Origin: Poecilobothrus nobilitatus
Taxonomy: Eukaryota; Arthropoda; Insecta; Diptera; Dolichopodidae
Length of the DNA: 64,000 nucleotides
Assembly: GCA_947095535.1 (NCBI GenBank)
Contig: OX352774.1
Span: 33,806,496 to 33,870,495 of the forward strand
Direction: 5' to 3'
A program made the position numbers and the translations under genes. The notes below the pieces were generated by a model. It saw only the letters and a list, made by a program, of their open reading frames with translations. It was not told where the DNA came from and searched no databases. Positions 12,561 through 24,942 of this stretch are shown here, piece by piece; position 1 is the stretch's first letter; every line of letters starts with the position of its first letter.

Positions 12561-13239
12561 GTTCGAAAAACAATGTTTTTTTTTTTATTTATCTTTTAAT
12601 TACATTGTTATTACATTGCCTAGCCTACAAAAAGTTTAGAAAAACAGCATTTCTCTTTTTCTTTTTTTAATAACATTTAAATTATCTCTAGTAATTTTTA
12701 TGTTAGTTTTTTGCTATAATTAATTTTTATAAGATATTTATATTTTAAGTGGTAAGTACATATTTTCTTTTGTATATTGAAGAAATGTAAGTGTTAAAAA
12801 CAATATTATTTCTGTATTTTATAATAAAAGCTACTTAATCTACCCTAGCCTACTTAACGTAACTTAATTTACGTAGCCTAATTTTAAAACCTGATACAAA
12901 AACTTGCTTTTGGCATCTTATTATTGAGTGCTATCTAACCACCAATATTCTCTTATTATTCCTTTATCTTCATCCGGAATCGACATGTCATATTTTAAGT
13001 TTTCTCCATTAATAATGTGCGGACTATATTTTATAGATTTACATGTAGCCCGCCTATTAAAGTGATATAACAGGAGGACATGATTATGGCTCGAAAAATT
13101 TATTTTTTATTTATTTATTTATATTATTATTACATACATAAATGTAATGCAATATTATTGAACCATCGGCTACTAACGCCATTATAAGTTTTTATACTAT
13201 TATTAAATTATATACATACTATTTATTTACACTTACGAC

Positions 13240-13320
13240 CTGTGCAGGGATCGAACCCACAGTACTTCGATTAATACACCACACTTCTACCCACTAGGTT
13301 ACCGAAACTCCCTGGCTCGA
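13240..13320 (-). repeat. Degenerate tRNA-like SINE head
   Basis: On the minus strand, TCGGTAACCTAGTGGGTAGAAG is followed by GTGGGTTCGATCCCTGCACAG, which gives A- and B-box-like elements. The middle (GTGTATTAATCGAAGTAC) matches the pattern of the other tRNA-like heads in this window better than any tRNA anticodon arm I know. Confidence 0.55.
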
Positions 13321-13329
13321 AAAACAATC

Positions 13330-15430
13330 CACATTAATGAATTAATAAATTTTCAAAATTGCATACTTTAAGGAACTCACAGTAGAAAATAACGAAATTA
13401 TTTTAATAAAGAACCGTAACATTCTTATTGTGATAATAATTATAATTTATTTTTTTATTTATCTTTTTAGTATATTTTTTTTTTCCTTCATTATAAATTT
13501 TTTTTTTTTATAACAATAAGTGTCAGTTTAAGGGTTAATGTTATATTTAAGCCGCTATTCTTTTTCCACTACAAAAATTTCTATATTTATTGTGATTAGT
13601 GATTACTATTTCTGCAAATTGAAATAATTTACTGGTAAATAAATATGAAAGTCGGATTAATTTAAAAAAAAAAAAAAAAAAAAATCAAATTTAACTTAAA
13701 TACATTTTACTCATCCATATATTGTATACATATTTGAATCATTATGAAAGAATATTTTTGAAGATTATAGTAATGTTTTAGATTATGGAAAAAAAAAGGT
13801 TTAAGTGAAGAAGACCTTTTAAAGTGCTCGATTAGAAATCTTCAAAAAAAAAAATGTTTTTATAAAAAAAAAACACAACAACAAGTTGTTTAAATAACTA
13901 AATTCAAAATAATAAACAAACAAAAAAAAAATTTCGATAAAAGAAATGTTATTGTTTTTATATACCCAAAATGAATTAAAAAGGGTAAGAGGTCTTCTTT
14001 TTTTCTTTTTTTTTTTTATGTTTTGGCAATTTTTATTGTGTTTATGTTTTGTTTTTGCTTTATTTAGGTTTTTGTTTTTATAATATGAAAAATGGAAAAA
14101 AAAAAAAAAATGTAAAAAATACAATGGTTGATGATCTTGAATTTTTTTATACGACCATGAACCATAAATTGAATTTGCGACAACGACAACGACAACGTCA
14201 ACGCCAACGACAACAATAATTTTATTATGATGATGTCTAATAATAGAACTTTTTTTTTTCCTATAAAACATTAAAAAAACATAGGTATTTATTTACATTT
14301 AATTGGAATTTATATATTATATGTATATATATAAATATATAAGTACACATATTAATGTGTGTATAGTCATTGTATTATAATGTATACATAAAAAATTATA
14401 TAATGGTATCATTAATAAAATTGAAATTAGATAAGTGCTTCCTTGAAATGTGTCTGCGTTTTTTTTTTTTTTATTTTCTATATATGTTTAATATCTGTGT
14501 TAGATGATTAGATTTTTTGATGATGATGGTTTATTGTCTGGCAATTAAACCAAAAAAATACAAAACACAAAAAACGAAAAAAAAAAAAACAAAAACGACA
14601 AAAATTTTTACATATTTTTGACATATTATACAACATACAATGTATATATACTGTCTGCGGATTTAATTAAAACATTTATGATTTTTTTTTTTTTTTTGTA
14701 AATTCACATTAATTAAATTAAAATAGAATTGTTTGTAGTAATCCTTAATTACCCTCTTTATAATTGAATTGATCAAAAAATAAAAATCAATTTAAATATA
14801 TGCACCAAAAAAAAAAATAATTAGGGGATGTTATTAGGGATTTTTTTTTTTTTTTTTGGAAATTTATTCATTAGAACATAAAAGAGAAACGTTTGTTCGA
14901 TCAACAAAAAAAAAAATTTTTTTAAAAATCATTAAAATAATTTAATTAAAAATAAGGTCATTAAATTTTTGAGGATTCTGACTTTTCTTTCTTGTTAATT
15001 TAATAGGGTTGGGACTGTTTTGTACATATATATAGCATAAAATTTTTAAAGGATTAGCAATTAAAATTTTATTAATAAAGAAAATAAAAGGAATTAAAAT
15101 TATATAGAAATATTTTATTAATAACTGGAAATACAGGACTACATATACATATATTATACTCAAACCCAACTTCAACTCAAGGAAAACTCCTTTGAATTGC
15201 TCAAAGTACTTGCATCATACAATTGTCAAGATAACCAAAACCCTGTAATTTTTTTTTTTTTTTTATTATTCACAGGTTCAAAAAAGTGCTTAACACTTGT
15301 GGCGAACCCCTTTGTTTTTATTACAATAATTAACACTTAACACTAGGCAACAAAATTATTTTAATAACAATAAGTTCTTATATTATTATATAAAAAATTT
15401 TAATTAGGTAAAATATTTTTTTTTAATTTA
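13330..15430. other. AT-rich noncoding stretch with a GACAAC microsatellite
   Basis: I see no gene. It includes an A-run at 13,664-13,684 and a degenerate (GACAAC)n hexanucleotide repeat at 14,178-14,214. The 150-codon minus-strand frame at 13,819-14,271 is built from homopolymers and this hexanucleotide (hence a poly-Val stretch) and has no domain. Confidence 0.6.
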
Positions 15431-15439
15431 TGAAATATA

Positions 15440-16090
15440 CAATTATAAAGGATTAGGTAGTATTAAGAAATTTTCTTAATAAGCGTTTAAATACGAGCAT
15501 AGAGTCGGTGGATCTCACATGTAGAGGCAAATTGTTGTGATTAGTAATAGCTGAAAAATTTATTGTGTTCGGAGCGAAATTTAAAACTGACAAATTCTCT
15601 CTTCCCCTCGTATTATAGTTATGAACCTCACAAACTTTGGAAAGTTGTACCTCCGATTTAATTTTATCGTGAACCAACTTATAACATAGTATACATAATT
15701 CGTAGACCTTTAATTTATCAACAGATAACAATTTTTCACTGTAAAGTGTGTTGGATGGGGTTAAAAGAGGTAAACGGTTTATTGCCTTTAATATGCCTTA
15801 TTTTGCAAAACTTGTATTTCACGTAATTTATAAGCGGGAGAAGTAGACCATATTGAATTTAGATAAATAAACTGGGAATGTATATGTGCGAAATATATAT
15901 TGTAATAGAGTCGATTTTGGAAGAATGTAGCGCTGTTTGACTTTAAGTTTAAAAAATATCCAAGTTTATATTCTTTATTCCTAGACCTGAAGTCAAATAA
16001 TTGACTGGTGTTATTTATGAAAGTTACGGTGTTATTTGTCTGATCTATAGTTAGTTCTACGGAATTGGGTTTACATGTGAATCTTATAAC
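15440..16090 (-). mobile_element. Non-LTR retrotransposon remnant (3' end of ORF2)
   Basis: The minus-strand frame 15,731-15,453 reads LSVDKLKVYELCILCYKL, then HNYNTRGRENLSV, and ends SMLVFKRLLRKFLNTT. This is the C-terminal region found after the reverse transcriptase in CR1/Jockey-like LINEs. Upstream, in another frame, LREIQVLQNKA and INRLPLLTPSNTLYSEK continue the same protein, so at least one frameshift or stop breaks it. FDFRSRNKEYKLGYFLN lies farther upstream. The catalytic reverse transcriptase core is absent, so the copy is 5'-truncated and dead. Confidence 0.75.
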
Positions 16091-16099
16091 TGTTATCTT

Positions 16100-18820
16100 T
16101 TACATTTTGCAGAGTTAATCTTATATTTAACTGAGATATTGATATTATCTGCATGCATGGGACACTTTTTCTGCACTTCTCTCGGCCTATCTAAAAAAAA
16201 ATGTGAAAATATTTCGATAGTTTTATTTTTCAAAATTTTGATGAACTTCTCAGACTTTGGTGAACTCATATATAAACATTTTCCTTTACATTAAAAGTTC
16301 AATACGGAGCTAGAGTCAAATAACTACGGATTAGCTTAGCTCAGCCTTCAACACAAAATCAATTGTTTATTTTTTGTTTTTTTATGATTAATTTTTATCA
16401 TAACCAACAGCAAGCGAATTGAACGTTAGTTATATGAATTAATTTAATATGATAACGATGTAAAAATTTGGGAGTTCGAAAACTGTGGGGGTTACAAAAA
16501 AAAATATTATTTAGGTTTTTGCAATTTTCATTATGGTAGAAAATAAAACTAAAATTTGAATAAACATACCAAAGTAAAAGCAAAAAAAAAAAAAAAAGAA
16601 TCCATGCAGTTTTTAAATATAATTTAATTGGTTTAAAGTTCAGAAAATAATTTAATTACTTTGAAAATTTAATAATATATGGTAGTAATTTTTAACACCT
16701 TTTTAATAAGTCCTAATTATAGCAGCAAAACATTTTTTTTTTTTTTTTTAATATTAATTAATGATTCTCACTTTTGTACGATTAAAATGATTAAATTTTC
16801 TGACGTTACGCGAAATAAAAGAGAAAATTTATATAATATTTTGTTTAAAGAAAAAATATTAGATTAAGATTAATAACAATAATTGTAGTGTTAAAATGTT
16901 AAAAATATTAAAGCTTTCACCAAACAAAAATATACGTATTAAAATTATTTTATTTTAACATTTCTTCTTTAATTCAATTAACACTTTTAAGATCGTGCAA
17001 CAATTTATATCATAAAATTCGCAATACACTTTAATTATTATATAAAAATAAATTCCACGTTTTTCGTTAATTTTAGCAAAATATTTAATTAAAATTATAT
17101 ATTAGATATGTATCAAAATTCTTAGATAACCAGTTAATTAAATCTTATCTAGAAATTTATTAAAAAACTGAAAATTTCAAAAATTAAAACTGGTAAAATC
17201 TCTGTGAATAAAAAATTAAAAATAGATATATTTATATATATATATATATATTAATTAATTTTATTTTTATTTATTTATGATGTAAATAATAACAAAAAGA
17301 ACATTTATTTTTTTTTTTAATATTACAAACCATATAATATTATGGAAAATATGGTTAAATCAAAAAAAAACATTTGAAACATGATTGCATACTTTTAGGG
17401 AGATATAATTTTTTTTCTTTTAATTTTAAACCACTGTCTAGATATTATATCTGTATGTCTCTTTTCAAGTAAATATCTGAAAAGGTAGACTCATTATTTA
17501 ACTCTATATGGAATTTTAATCCTTAATTTAACTCCAAACCAAAACACACTAAAGTTTTGAAGTAATTTTAAATTCGATATGTAATAAAATATTTTTCTAT
17601 TCAGTTTTCACTTTTGAAAATTTACACTTCCTATTAATCTCCTATAAAATCATTATTTTAAAATTTATTTGACACAAAATCATTTCTTAAATCAAATAAA
17701 AAAAAAAACTTAATTTATCAAATCTTTAAGAACTCGTGAACAACATTAACTTAGTTTGCTAAAAGAGTTTGGTAATACTTATGTAAAATTCTGGAGATAA
17801 TTTTGCTGAAATTTTCGGAAAACGGAAAACTCTACATTTAATTTATAGATTATTTAATTGTTTTCTTTCTTAGAATTTTCCAAATTTTGTGTTTGTGTGT
17901 TTTGTTGAATATGAAAAATGTGGAATTTTTAATTGAAGCGATACGAGATTAAAAGGGAATTATGATATAAGAATATTAAAAACTATTGGACCGTAATAAT
18001 ACCAATCAATTCTGTAAATTTATTTTTCAAATTTCACTTACTTTTTTCTGTTACGTACGTATATACGAAAATACTTATTATAGTGCACAAAATATTTTAT
18101 ATGTTTGAATAAAGAAATTATTAAAAAAAAATTTAAATTGAATTTAATAGATTTTTGATCAATAATAATTTTCTTTTACTGCATATAAAATAAAATTAGA
18201 TACAATTTAAAAAAAAAAAAAACTGTATAATTGTATAACTATATAATAAAATATAGTTTAAATGTAATTTTCGAAAAAATGATAGATATTTATTCAAATG
18301 AACTACATATTTTATTTCGATATAAATTTTTTCATATTTGACGTCTGTTCTAGGCAACTTCATTTAAAATTAATAATAGATCAAGGAATTAATATGTCAA
18401 GTTATAAAGGAAAGGAAAAGGGAATGTATAAAAACCCTTTAGTTAGTAAGAAAAATTGTATAATGTATAAGCTAACAATCATCAACAGCTGCATTCGTAC
18501 AACAATAATTTATCATAAACTTTTCAATATCTCTACGTCATGTCATTTTAGCTTTGTATAAACGATATTTCTATTAAATCTTATGACCGTTTAAAAAACT
18601 CACTCTCGGAAAATAGTAGTTTCTTTAGAACAGCACAGGGTTGGGTACTTAATCGCAAAAAAAAACAAAATTCCAACATAAAATTCCGGTATCGCATTTT
18701 TGCGCTTTAAATTAATAATCGGAATGGGCCGATTTCTAAAAATAAAAATTTTGAAGTAAAAAATCCTGAAAAAAAAAACATCTTGATTAAGAAATTTTCA
18801 ATAAAAATTATTTATTTTTT
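16100..18820. other. AT-rich noncoding stretch
   Basis: I see no gene. Frames such as 16,398-16,583 (minus) and 18,298-18,561 (plus) have no domain and no splice partners that I can see. A (TA)n tract is at 17,226-17,251. Confidence 0.55.
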
Positions 18821-18829
18821 TTATTACTA

Positions 18830-19600
18830 TTCGGGTAGAGTTGATGCTAATAACCCAGTGATACCACTCTGACGGAGAAGCTTTAAAAACTTATCAGATC
18901 AATGTAAGAGAAGTCAACTAAATTTTGGCAAAGGAAATTACGAATATTTTTTTATTTTTTCCTTGACAGACTAGCACAGATGCAGAGAAAGTACTAAGTC
19001 GCGCTCTCTATCATGGCAATTCTTCTGAAAAATTACAGTTAAAAACTACTTCATGTCTATCGATAAGACAATGGAACGTAATAATATCAATCAATTGTCA
19101 TTATTGGAAGTCTTGAGAGAGACACTATGCATTTCGATCTTTTTAAACTCAGATTCGGCCATAAGGCTGTTCCACCATATTCGGCCATAAGGTAATGTAC
19201 TGCAAGTTCCACCAGTTAGCCATAACTACTTATAAAATCACTTCTAATTCAAAATCTCGCATAATAAAATCATATGGTGCAAGAAACGTATTATTATTTT
19301 TATTATCATGATTTTATTACCAATTCTAAAATCTTAAATAAATGTATTTTTTTACTTATATTTCAACAATATATATAGCAAAATTAAAGTCCGACGAAAT
19401 TTTTGAAATACAGATTTTATGCCCCAATTAAACTTTTACTCTGAAAGTTTTTAATTTTGGCATTTTGTATATAATTATGGGATTATGTTTTTAAGATTTT
19501 TAAGAGTTTTGCGATTTTATAATTTTGAGATTTTGTAATTTTAAAATTTTGTAATTTGGAATTTTGATACGCTACCATTAACAGTGAAAGAAGAGCACAT
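18830..19600. repeat. Unassigned less-AT-rich segment, part satellite-related
   Basis: Bases 18,830-19,200 are less AT-rich than their flanks. They contain a short duplicated CGGCCATAAGG (19,157 and 19,182). Bases 19,215-19,440 resemble the 2-3.4 kb array (CACTTCTAATTCAAAATCTCGC, then GATTTTATTACCAATTCTAAAATC). From 19,490, short ATTTTGTAATTTTG-type repeats follow. No coding frame is convincing. Confidence 0.4.
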
Positions 19601-20380
19601 TAACAGAGAAAGTGTTATAATTATATTTAAATTAAAATTTTATTTTTTAATTAACTAAATAGCTTTTATAATCTAAATTCTAGATTCTAATAATTGTATT
19701 AAATTACAGGTTTAATTTTAATATAATTTTTTTTTTGTTCATTTTTTAATTTCTATTAACAAAACTATTTTTAAATTGATAACAAAAGCTGATTGATAAT
19801 AAAAATTTTGAAAAATTCCCACATAAATTAAGATTAAACAAAAAAAAAAAATTAAAACTGGGCAGTAATTAATTTAATTAACAGCGAGCTGTTTTTTTTT
19901 TTTTAATCAGAGGTTCATCAAATTGACGAATGTATTTTTGGATATCGATTTGTTTTTTTTTTTTTTGTTCTAATTTATTTATTTTATAAAAACTTGATTT
20001 TATTTAAAAAAAAGCGGAATTTTCTTAAAAAATATTTAAATAAATCCAGTAACATAAAAATGTCATTAAGTGATTTGAAAAACAACAAAAAAAAACATAA
20101 ATTCATATTAGAAAATAACAATCTGTGTGAATTGATTCTTAAACAATTTTTTTAATTATTAACACGTTTTTTAAATATTTGGATATGTTTTTTTTTTTTT
20201 TTTAATAAAAAATTAACTCAAAAATCAATATAAAAGAATCGCTTAATTTTTTTTTATAATCCTCACCAATAATTTAATTATTTATATTTCTTTTTAAATA
20301 TTTCTTATTTAATATAAAAAATGAAATAATGTCAGCATATAATTTATAATTAGAATGATGAACTTAACAATATTTTTTTC
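19600..20380. other. AT-rich noncoding stretch
   Basis: I see nothing beyond A and T homopolymers and short AT repeats. Confidence 0.55.
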
Positions 20381-20384
20381 TTCG

Positions 20385-20550
20385 GTTTATTCCCCTACCA
20401 TATAAATGTGACCTTTCCTATTCTATGTGGTTGTAAAAGTCGTTTTTGTGTGATTTAAACCCACACTCCGACGGTATTTACTACCGCAATTTCGGTAGAG
20501 TAATAAATACCGACGGTACTCTTATCCGTAATTTCACCGTGACTCCCGTT
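20385..20550 (-). repeat. SINE family A copy with palindromic insert
   Basis: On the minus strand the order is GGGAGTCACGGTGAAATTACGGATAAGAG (head), then GTGTGGGTTTAAATCACAC (B box), then a body ending GTCACATTTATATGGTAGGGG. This matches the copies at 5,944 and 33,048. Between the A and B boxes, 20,470-20,514 contains a near-palindrome built on CGGTATTTACTACCG and CGGTAGAGTAATAAATACCG, which other copies lack. Confidence 0.65.
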
Positions 20551-20589
20551 AATGATCTTAATTTTGAAAAATTACCTATAGGGTGCGAA

Positions 20590-21058
20590 AATATTGGATT
20601 GGGAGTGGGATTGTAAGAAAACAATGAATCCGCCTATTATTATTATCATTTTGTTAACAGTGATAATAGCCGTTACAACAGTTACAACATGCAGTAGTAT
20701 ATAACACCTTCCTGCATGAAATAACTATTGAAGGCAACCCCTCACTGTAACTGTAGTTGCTATTATTATTGATATTAATATTACTTAGTAATATTATTAT
20801 GTACTACAGAGTCAATGTCTTTAGTGAATTATAACGTGCAGTAGTATATAACACCTTCCTGGATGACAGCCAAAGATAGTTTCACTGTAGCAGTTATTAT
20901 TATTATTATTACTATTGTTATAATTATTAATTATACGTATAATACATTATTACTATATAAAATTACTGCATATTTTTTATTTATATGATCTGACCGAGGT
21001 TTGAATCCAAGACCCTCCGATTGAAAGGCTGACGACTTAACCACTACGCCATGAGTGA
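20590..21058 (-). repeat. SINE family B copy, inverted
   Basis: On the minus strand the head (GGCGTAGTGGTTAAGTCGTCAGCC and GGATTCAAACCTCGG) lies at 20,985-21,058. It is followed by an (AAT)n tract near 20,900, the AGTGAAACTATCTTTGGCTG and CCAGGAAGGTGTTATATACTAC modules, and a tail with GATTCATTGTTTTC. It aligns in order with 7,711-8,190 and 31,323-31,800. The far 3' part present in the other two copies is absent, so the copy is 3'-truncated. Confidence 0.7.
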
Positions 21059-21517
21059 GATAGAATAAATTAGTATAAATAAATTTTCATACACATTTTC
21101 CGCTTAAATAAATCATAAAATTTTAGAAATATTGAAAAAGGGGATAATTCGACTTTATTTAACAGTATATATAAATCCAAATTTAAGAAAACAAAAACAA
21201 TTTTATAACATTCCAAGTTTTTCCTTGTATCTATCCTTTTGAAAATGGGTAATATAATCCTTATTCTGTATCGAATATTAATAGACTTTTTTTGATATGA
21301 GGCAGTATTTTTATAAATTGATCGGTCAGTTTTTACAAAGTTTTAAAAAATAGTGAAGACATTCTTAAACTCGATTAACAAAAAATAACTGTTTAAGTTC
21401 ATAAGTTTTTGAAAATTTTTATACTGAAAATTAAAGTGTAATAGAGATAAGGATATTAAAATATCTGACTTTGGCTATTTAAATCAAACTCCAATCAGGT
21501 TATATCTAATATTTGTA

Positions 21518-21590
21518 ATGTATATCGTACAGCCGAGTAATCATAAAGGCTTAGTGAAAATAATGATTCAAGAAACTATCTATCTTTATT
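21518..21590 (+). repeat. Dispersed repeat D, partial copy
   Basis: ACAGCCGAGTAATCATAAAGGCTTAGTGAAAATAATGATTCAAGAAACT matches 24,690-24,738 with few differences. It lies just upstream of repeat C copy 2. Confidence 0.6.
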
Positions 21591-21609
21591 AATTTCGAAG
21601 ATATGCGTA

Positions 21610-21900
21610 TTGCGTTTTGGGAGTTGTATGAAAGGTACCCGAACGCATGGTCCGATTTCGCCCATTTACAATCCCCGCCTTACCTTAGTCATTGTTAACC
21701 TACTGTATAAATTTCATTAAGATAGCATCATTATTTTTTGAGTTATCGTGCGTACGGACGGACGTACATCGCTAAATCGACTCAGGAGGTGATCCTGATT
21801 CAGAATATATATACATGTCTATACCTAACTCGCTTCCTTTTGGTGGTTACAAACACCATACCAAAGTTAATATACCCTATACTTAATGTGTAGGGTATAA
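21610..21900 (+). repeat. Dispersed repeat C, copy 2
   Basis: Less AT-rich than its flanks. It contains AAATTTCATTAAGATAGC, TTTTTTGAGTTATCGTGCG, TACGGACGGACGTACATCGC, TAAATCGACTCAGG and GTGATCCTGATTC, and ends in TATACCCTA and GTAGGGTATAAA. The terminal TATACCC and GGGTATA pair near 21,873-21,900 forms a short palindromic end. The 10,960-11,165 copy covers its centre. Confidence 0.65.
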
Positions 21901-22985
21901 AAATGTGAAGAAGAACATAAGATATACCAGATGTTACTTCTTTTTCTCCCTTCGATTGGTTCAGTTAGAGCTAATTTTGAAAACCAAATTCTTCCAAACC
22001 AATTCAGTTTATTTCATTTAGAATATAGTCCTTCTTAAAGCGATGATCTTTATTAATAAAATGGTCACTATAATTAATGGTCACTATTTAGTAAACATAT
22101 AGTGAGTACAATTTACAAGAGGAAACAAAATTATAAGTACAAGGGAATTATTTTACATTAAAACAAGTACTAAATATACGAGGGCAGTCAATAGAATTTT
22201 TTGTAAAACAAAAAACAAATAGAATGTTTAAATTTTAAATGGCTATAAAAATAAAACACCTACCATGACCTTGTAATATTTGGTTTTTTTTTTTTATTTT
22301 GTTTATCATTAAATTGATCGTTTCGCGTGTAGTTTTTGAATAGAAATCGACAATCATTAAAAAAAAAAAAGACATGAATTACAATAAAAAAAATAAATAA
22401 AAAATGTAGGAATTTAGGAAAGCAAAAAAGAAAATTGGAGTATCTTTAAACAAATCCGAAAACTTTATTACCGCAATTTACAATTAATTTGATGATTATA
22501 TGAAAACGCGCGCGTAGAAATCAGGTCGATGGCTTTAATATTTTGTTTTTTTTTTAAAAACTTTTATTCATTTTTATAATTTTTTATGTATTTTTTTTTT
22601 TTGTTTAAATAAACAGGTATGTAAACGGAAGACGACAACGTTAGGCTTTAAAAATATCATGTAAAATGATTTAAATGAAAACAAAATTTATTGCAAATTG
22701 TATACAGAAGTGTTATGGCGTACATGACACGTGAATTTGAAATATGTTTTAAAATCATTTTTTACCTATAAAAATAATACATAAAAAAAGTAATAAACAT
22801 GGTTTATTTTTTTAAATTTAACTTTTTTTTTATTAAAAAAACGAAAACGAAAAACTATTTAAATAATCACAGAATTAATTTTATAATAAAAAAACCAAAA
22901 ATATAATAATAAATAATGTGACTATAAAGTAAGATATATTACTTAGCATAGTTAAAATTTATTTTTAGAATTAATATTATTATAT

Positions 22986-23395
22986 CCCTACCATGTAAAG
23001 TTACCAAGATGGCGAAATACAGCTTATGGAAACTCATTTGTCATGCGCGCGTCCCGTTTGTGAAATCATATGCCATCGCATGTGTTCCCTAAAGTTGGAA
23101 ATTCATATGTGTACGATTAACTTTAGTTTAAGAAGAACATTAACATCTTTCTTCAAAATATCCCTCCAAATTTTCTTACCTATCCCCCATAATCCAAATT
23201 TCCTAATTCCAGTTTCCACAATTATCCTTCCCATATCCCTATCCTCAAAACCAAACTGTACGTTTGTATTAAAGGTTTGCGCCTAAAGTTTGGTTTTAAC
23301 AGAGGGGTGGTTTTAGTTGGTTAGAGTCCAACACTACGTGCAGTTCCTCTTGGTGACTTTCGAGTTTTTCACCAACCCTCGTAAAAAAAAAAAAG
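22986..23395 (+). repeat. Dispersed repeat E, copy 1
   Basis: About 400 bp are shared in order with 27,196-27,615 and, inverted, with 59,330-59,725. Shared segments include CAGCTTATGGAAA, GCATGTGTTCCC, TTTAAGAAGAACATTAA, CAAATTTTCTTACC, TTCCCATATCCCTA and AGTCCAACACTA, with an A-rich 3' end (CGTAAAAAAAAAA). The frame at 23,026-23,286 is not a gene, because the other copies do not conserve it. The family is unknown to me. Confidence 0.7.
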
Positions 23396-23764
23396 TTACT
23401 TTAAAACATTTTACAAAACTTATAAAAAATCAATTAGAATATTAATATGTAATTAAAAATGCTATTAAATAATGTTAAATTAAATCTATTAGAATGGAAT
23501 TTTATATACTAATTTATAGCCATAACTATAGTATACATAATATCTAGTATAATATTGTACAATTTGTTTAAATATATCTAATCTGTAATTGGTTTGTATA
23601 AAAACAAAGTGATTCCTCAATAATTTAATACAAAACTTTATAGAATGTTTGAAAATTCTTAAATGAATGTTTTTTTTTCAAGAATTTATAGAATGTTTCT
23701 ACAAAAAAAAAAAAATTTACACCTAAAAATATGCAATTTTTTTCAAAAATTAAGTTAATGTAGG

Positions 23765-23838
23765 GAGGGGCCTCGATCTAGTGGTTAAGCATGTAGCTTA
23801 TTAACTGAGAGAATGCATATTTAAATTCTGCACAGATA
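23765..23838 (+). repeat. Degenerate tRNA-like SINE head
   Basis: GGGGCCTCGATCTAGTGGTTAAGC (A-box-like) is followed by an ATTAACTGAGAGAATG middle and a decayed B box (TTTAAATTCTGCAC). It is related to the heads at 12,483 and 13,240. Confidence 0.5.
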
Positions 23839-24059
23839 GCAAGTTTTATTGATTGAAAACAAATCTTCCTTGCTACCAAATATAGTGTAAATATATAATA
23901 TAAACCAAATAAATAATATTTGTGTATAATTTAATAATAAAATTCGGCCTTAATAGCCGACGGTGTTGTAATAATGCAATATCCTATGCGATTTGTAATA
24001 TTAATATAAATAAATAAATAAATAATGAAGGGAAATTTAATATTAAGACTCCAAACGGA

Positions 24060-24565
24060 ACCAAAATCTAAAACTCAAACAGTGTCAAATACTTGAGTGT
24101 ACATTTTGATTATCTAATGAAATTTAATACTCATATTAGGAATCAAATATTAAAAGCAAACAATGCATTTATTTTGTAGAAAAAAATTTTCTATTCGAAG
24201 TTTCTTTGTAGCAAAGTAAAAACTCTATGATACAAAAGTTTCATAAGACCTAAATTAACGTATAGCTGTCCTATATGGTTTAACATAAGTGCTTCAACAA
24301 TGGAAAAAATGCGACTAGAAGAAAATTCTTTAATATATTTGCCGTGGTATGAAAATGAGGAATACTTAACAAAAACTGTAGAATCTGGTTTTACTCCACC
24401 CGAGAGTTTCATTTTACTAGATAAAAAGAATTTAATAGAAAATACAAATAAAATACCAATAATTTATCATTACAATAAACATTCACTAAGAAAAGAAATA
24501 TCCATAGATTTAAATAGACGTAATATTAATAATGAAATTGTTATTTATATACATATCATATAAAT
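24060..24565 (+). mobile_element. Jockey-type LINE remnant (end of reverse transcriptase ORF)
   Basis: The plus strand reads SKYLSVHFDYLMKFNTHIRN, corresponding to the common ...YLGV-x-D...L-x(n)-HI motif of non-LTR elements. This is followed, with stops, by the segments KSFIRPKLTYSCPIWFN and ISASTMEKMRLEEN, which match the tail of insect Jockey-like ORF2 proteins (LYK-IRP-LTYG-PIW-N-M-K-R-E). The later frame 24,300-24,563 is the far C terminus. Internal stop codons show it is dead. The catalytic core is missing, so it is 5'-truncated. Confidence 0.75.
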
Positions 24566-24624
24566 TACATATATTAAAATATCATATATTGCAATAGCTA
24601 TATAATAAAATAATAATAAACCAT

Positions 24625-24745
24625 AATTCTTGTATAAGATAATAGATGGCGTAGAAATAATAGAAACGTCTTAGTCTTGTACAATAGCTACAGCCGAGTA
24701 ATCAACGGCTTAGTGAAATTAATGATTCACGAAACTGAAGCTTAG
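24625..24745 (+). repeat. Dispersed repeat D, fuller copy
   Basis: CATAATTCTTGTATAAGATAATAGATGG, then CTTGTACAATAGCTACAGCC, GAGTAATCAACGGC and TTAGTGAAATTAATGATTC. An inverted copy of the first half lies at 29,065-29,150 and the second half recurs at 21,518. Its position directly after the Jockey remnant suggests it could be that element's 3' untranslated region, but the other copies lack an adjacent coding part. Confidence 0.6.
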
Positions 24746-24902
24746 TCAAATATGAATAATAAATGACTTAGTGGATTCCGTATACTCCTCATTGGAGTGG
24801 CAAGGAAATACAAAAAAAGTTAAAAATTATAAGTATATAAATCAAAAACAAATATATATAATAAGTGTAAATGAAAGTGCTAGTTAAACTAACAGCCTAA
24901 GT

Positions 24903-24942
24903 AGGAGCCTCGGTGGTCTAGTGGATAAGAGCGTATGAAATA
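24903..24942 (+). repeat. SINE family A head, left half of a split copy
   Basis: GGAGCCTCGGTGGTCTAGTGGATAAGAGCGTATGAAATA matches the first 40 bases of the copy at 5,944. It stops abruptly where a LINE tail of TAGATT repeats begins. The rest of the SINE resumes at 26,451. Confidence 0.7.

Noticed and set aside
13819..14271. 150-codon minus-strand frame
   Set aside because: It is made of A/T homopolymers and a GACAAC hexanucleotide repeat (poly-Val); no domain or conserved block.
23026..23286. Plus frame with a reasonable composition
   Set aside because: It lies wholly inside repeat E, and the other two copies do not preserve the frame.
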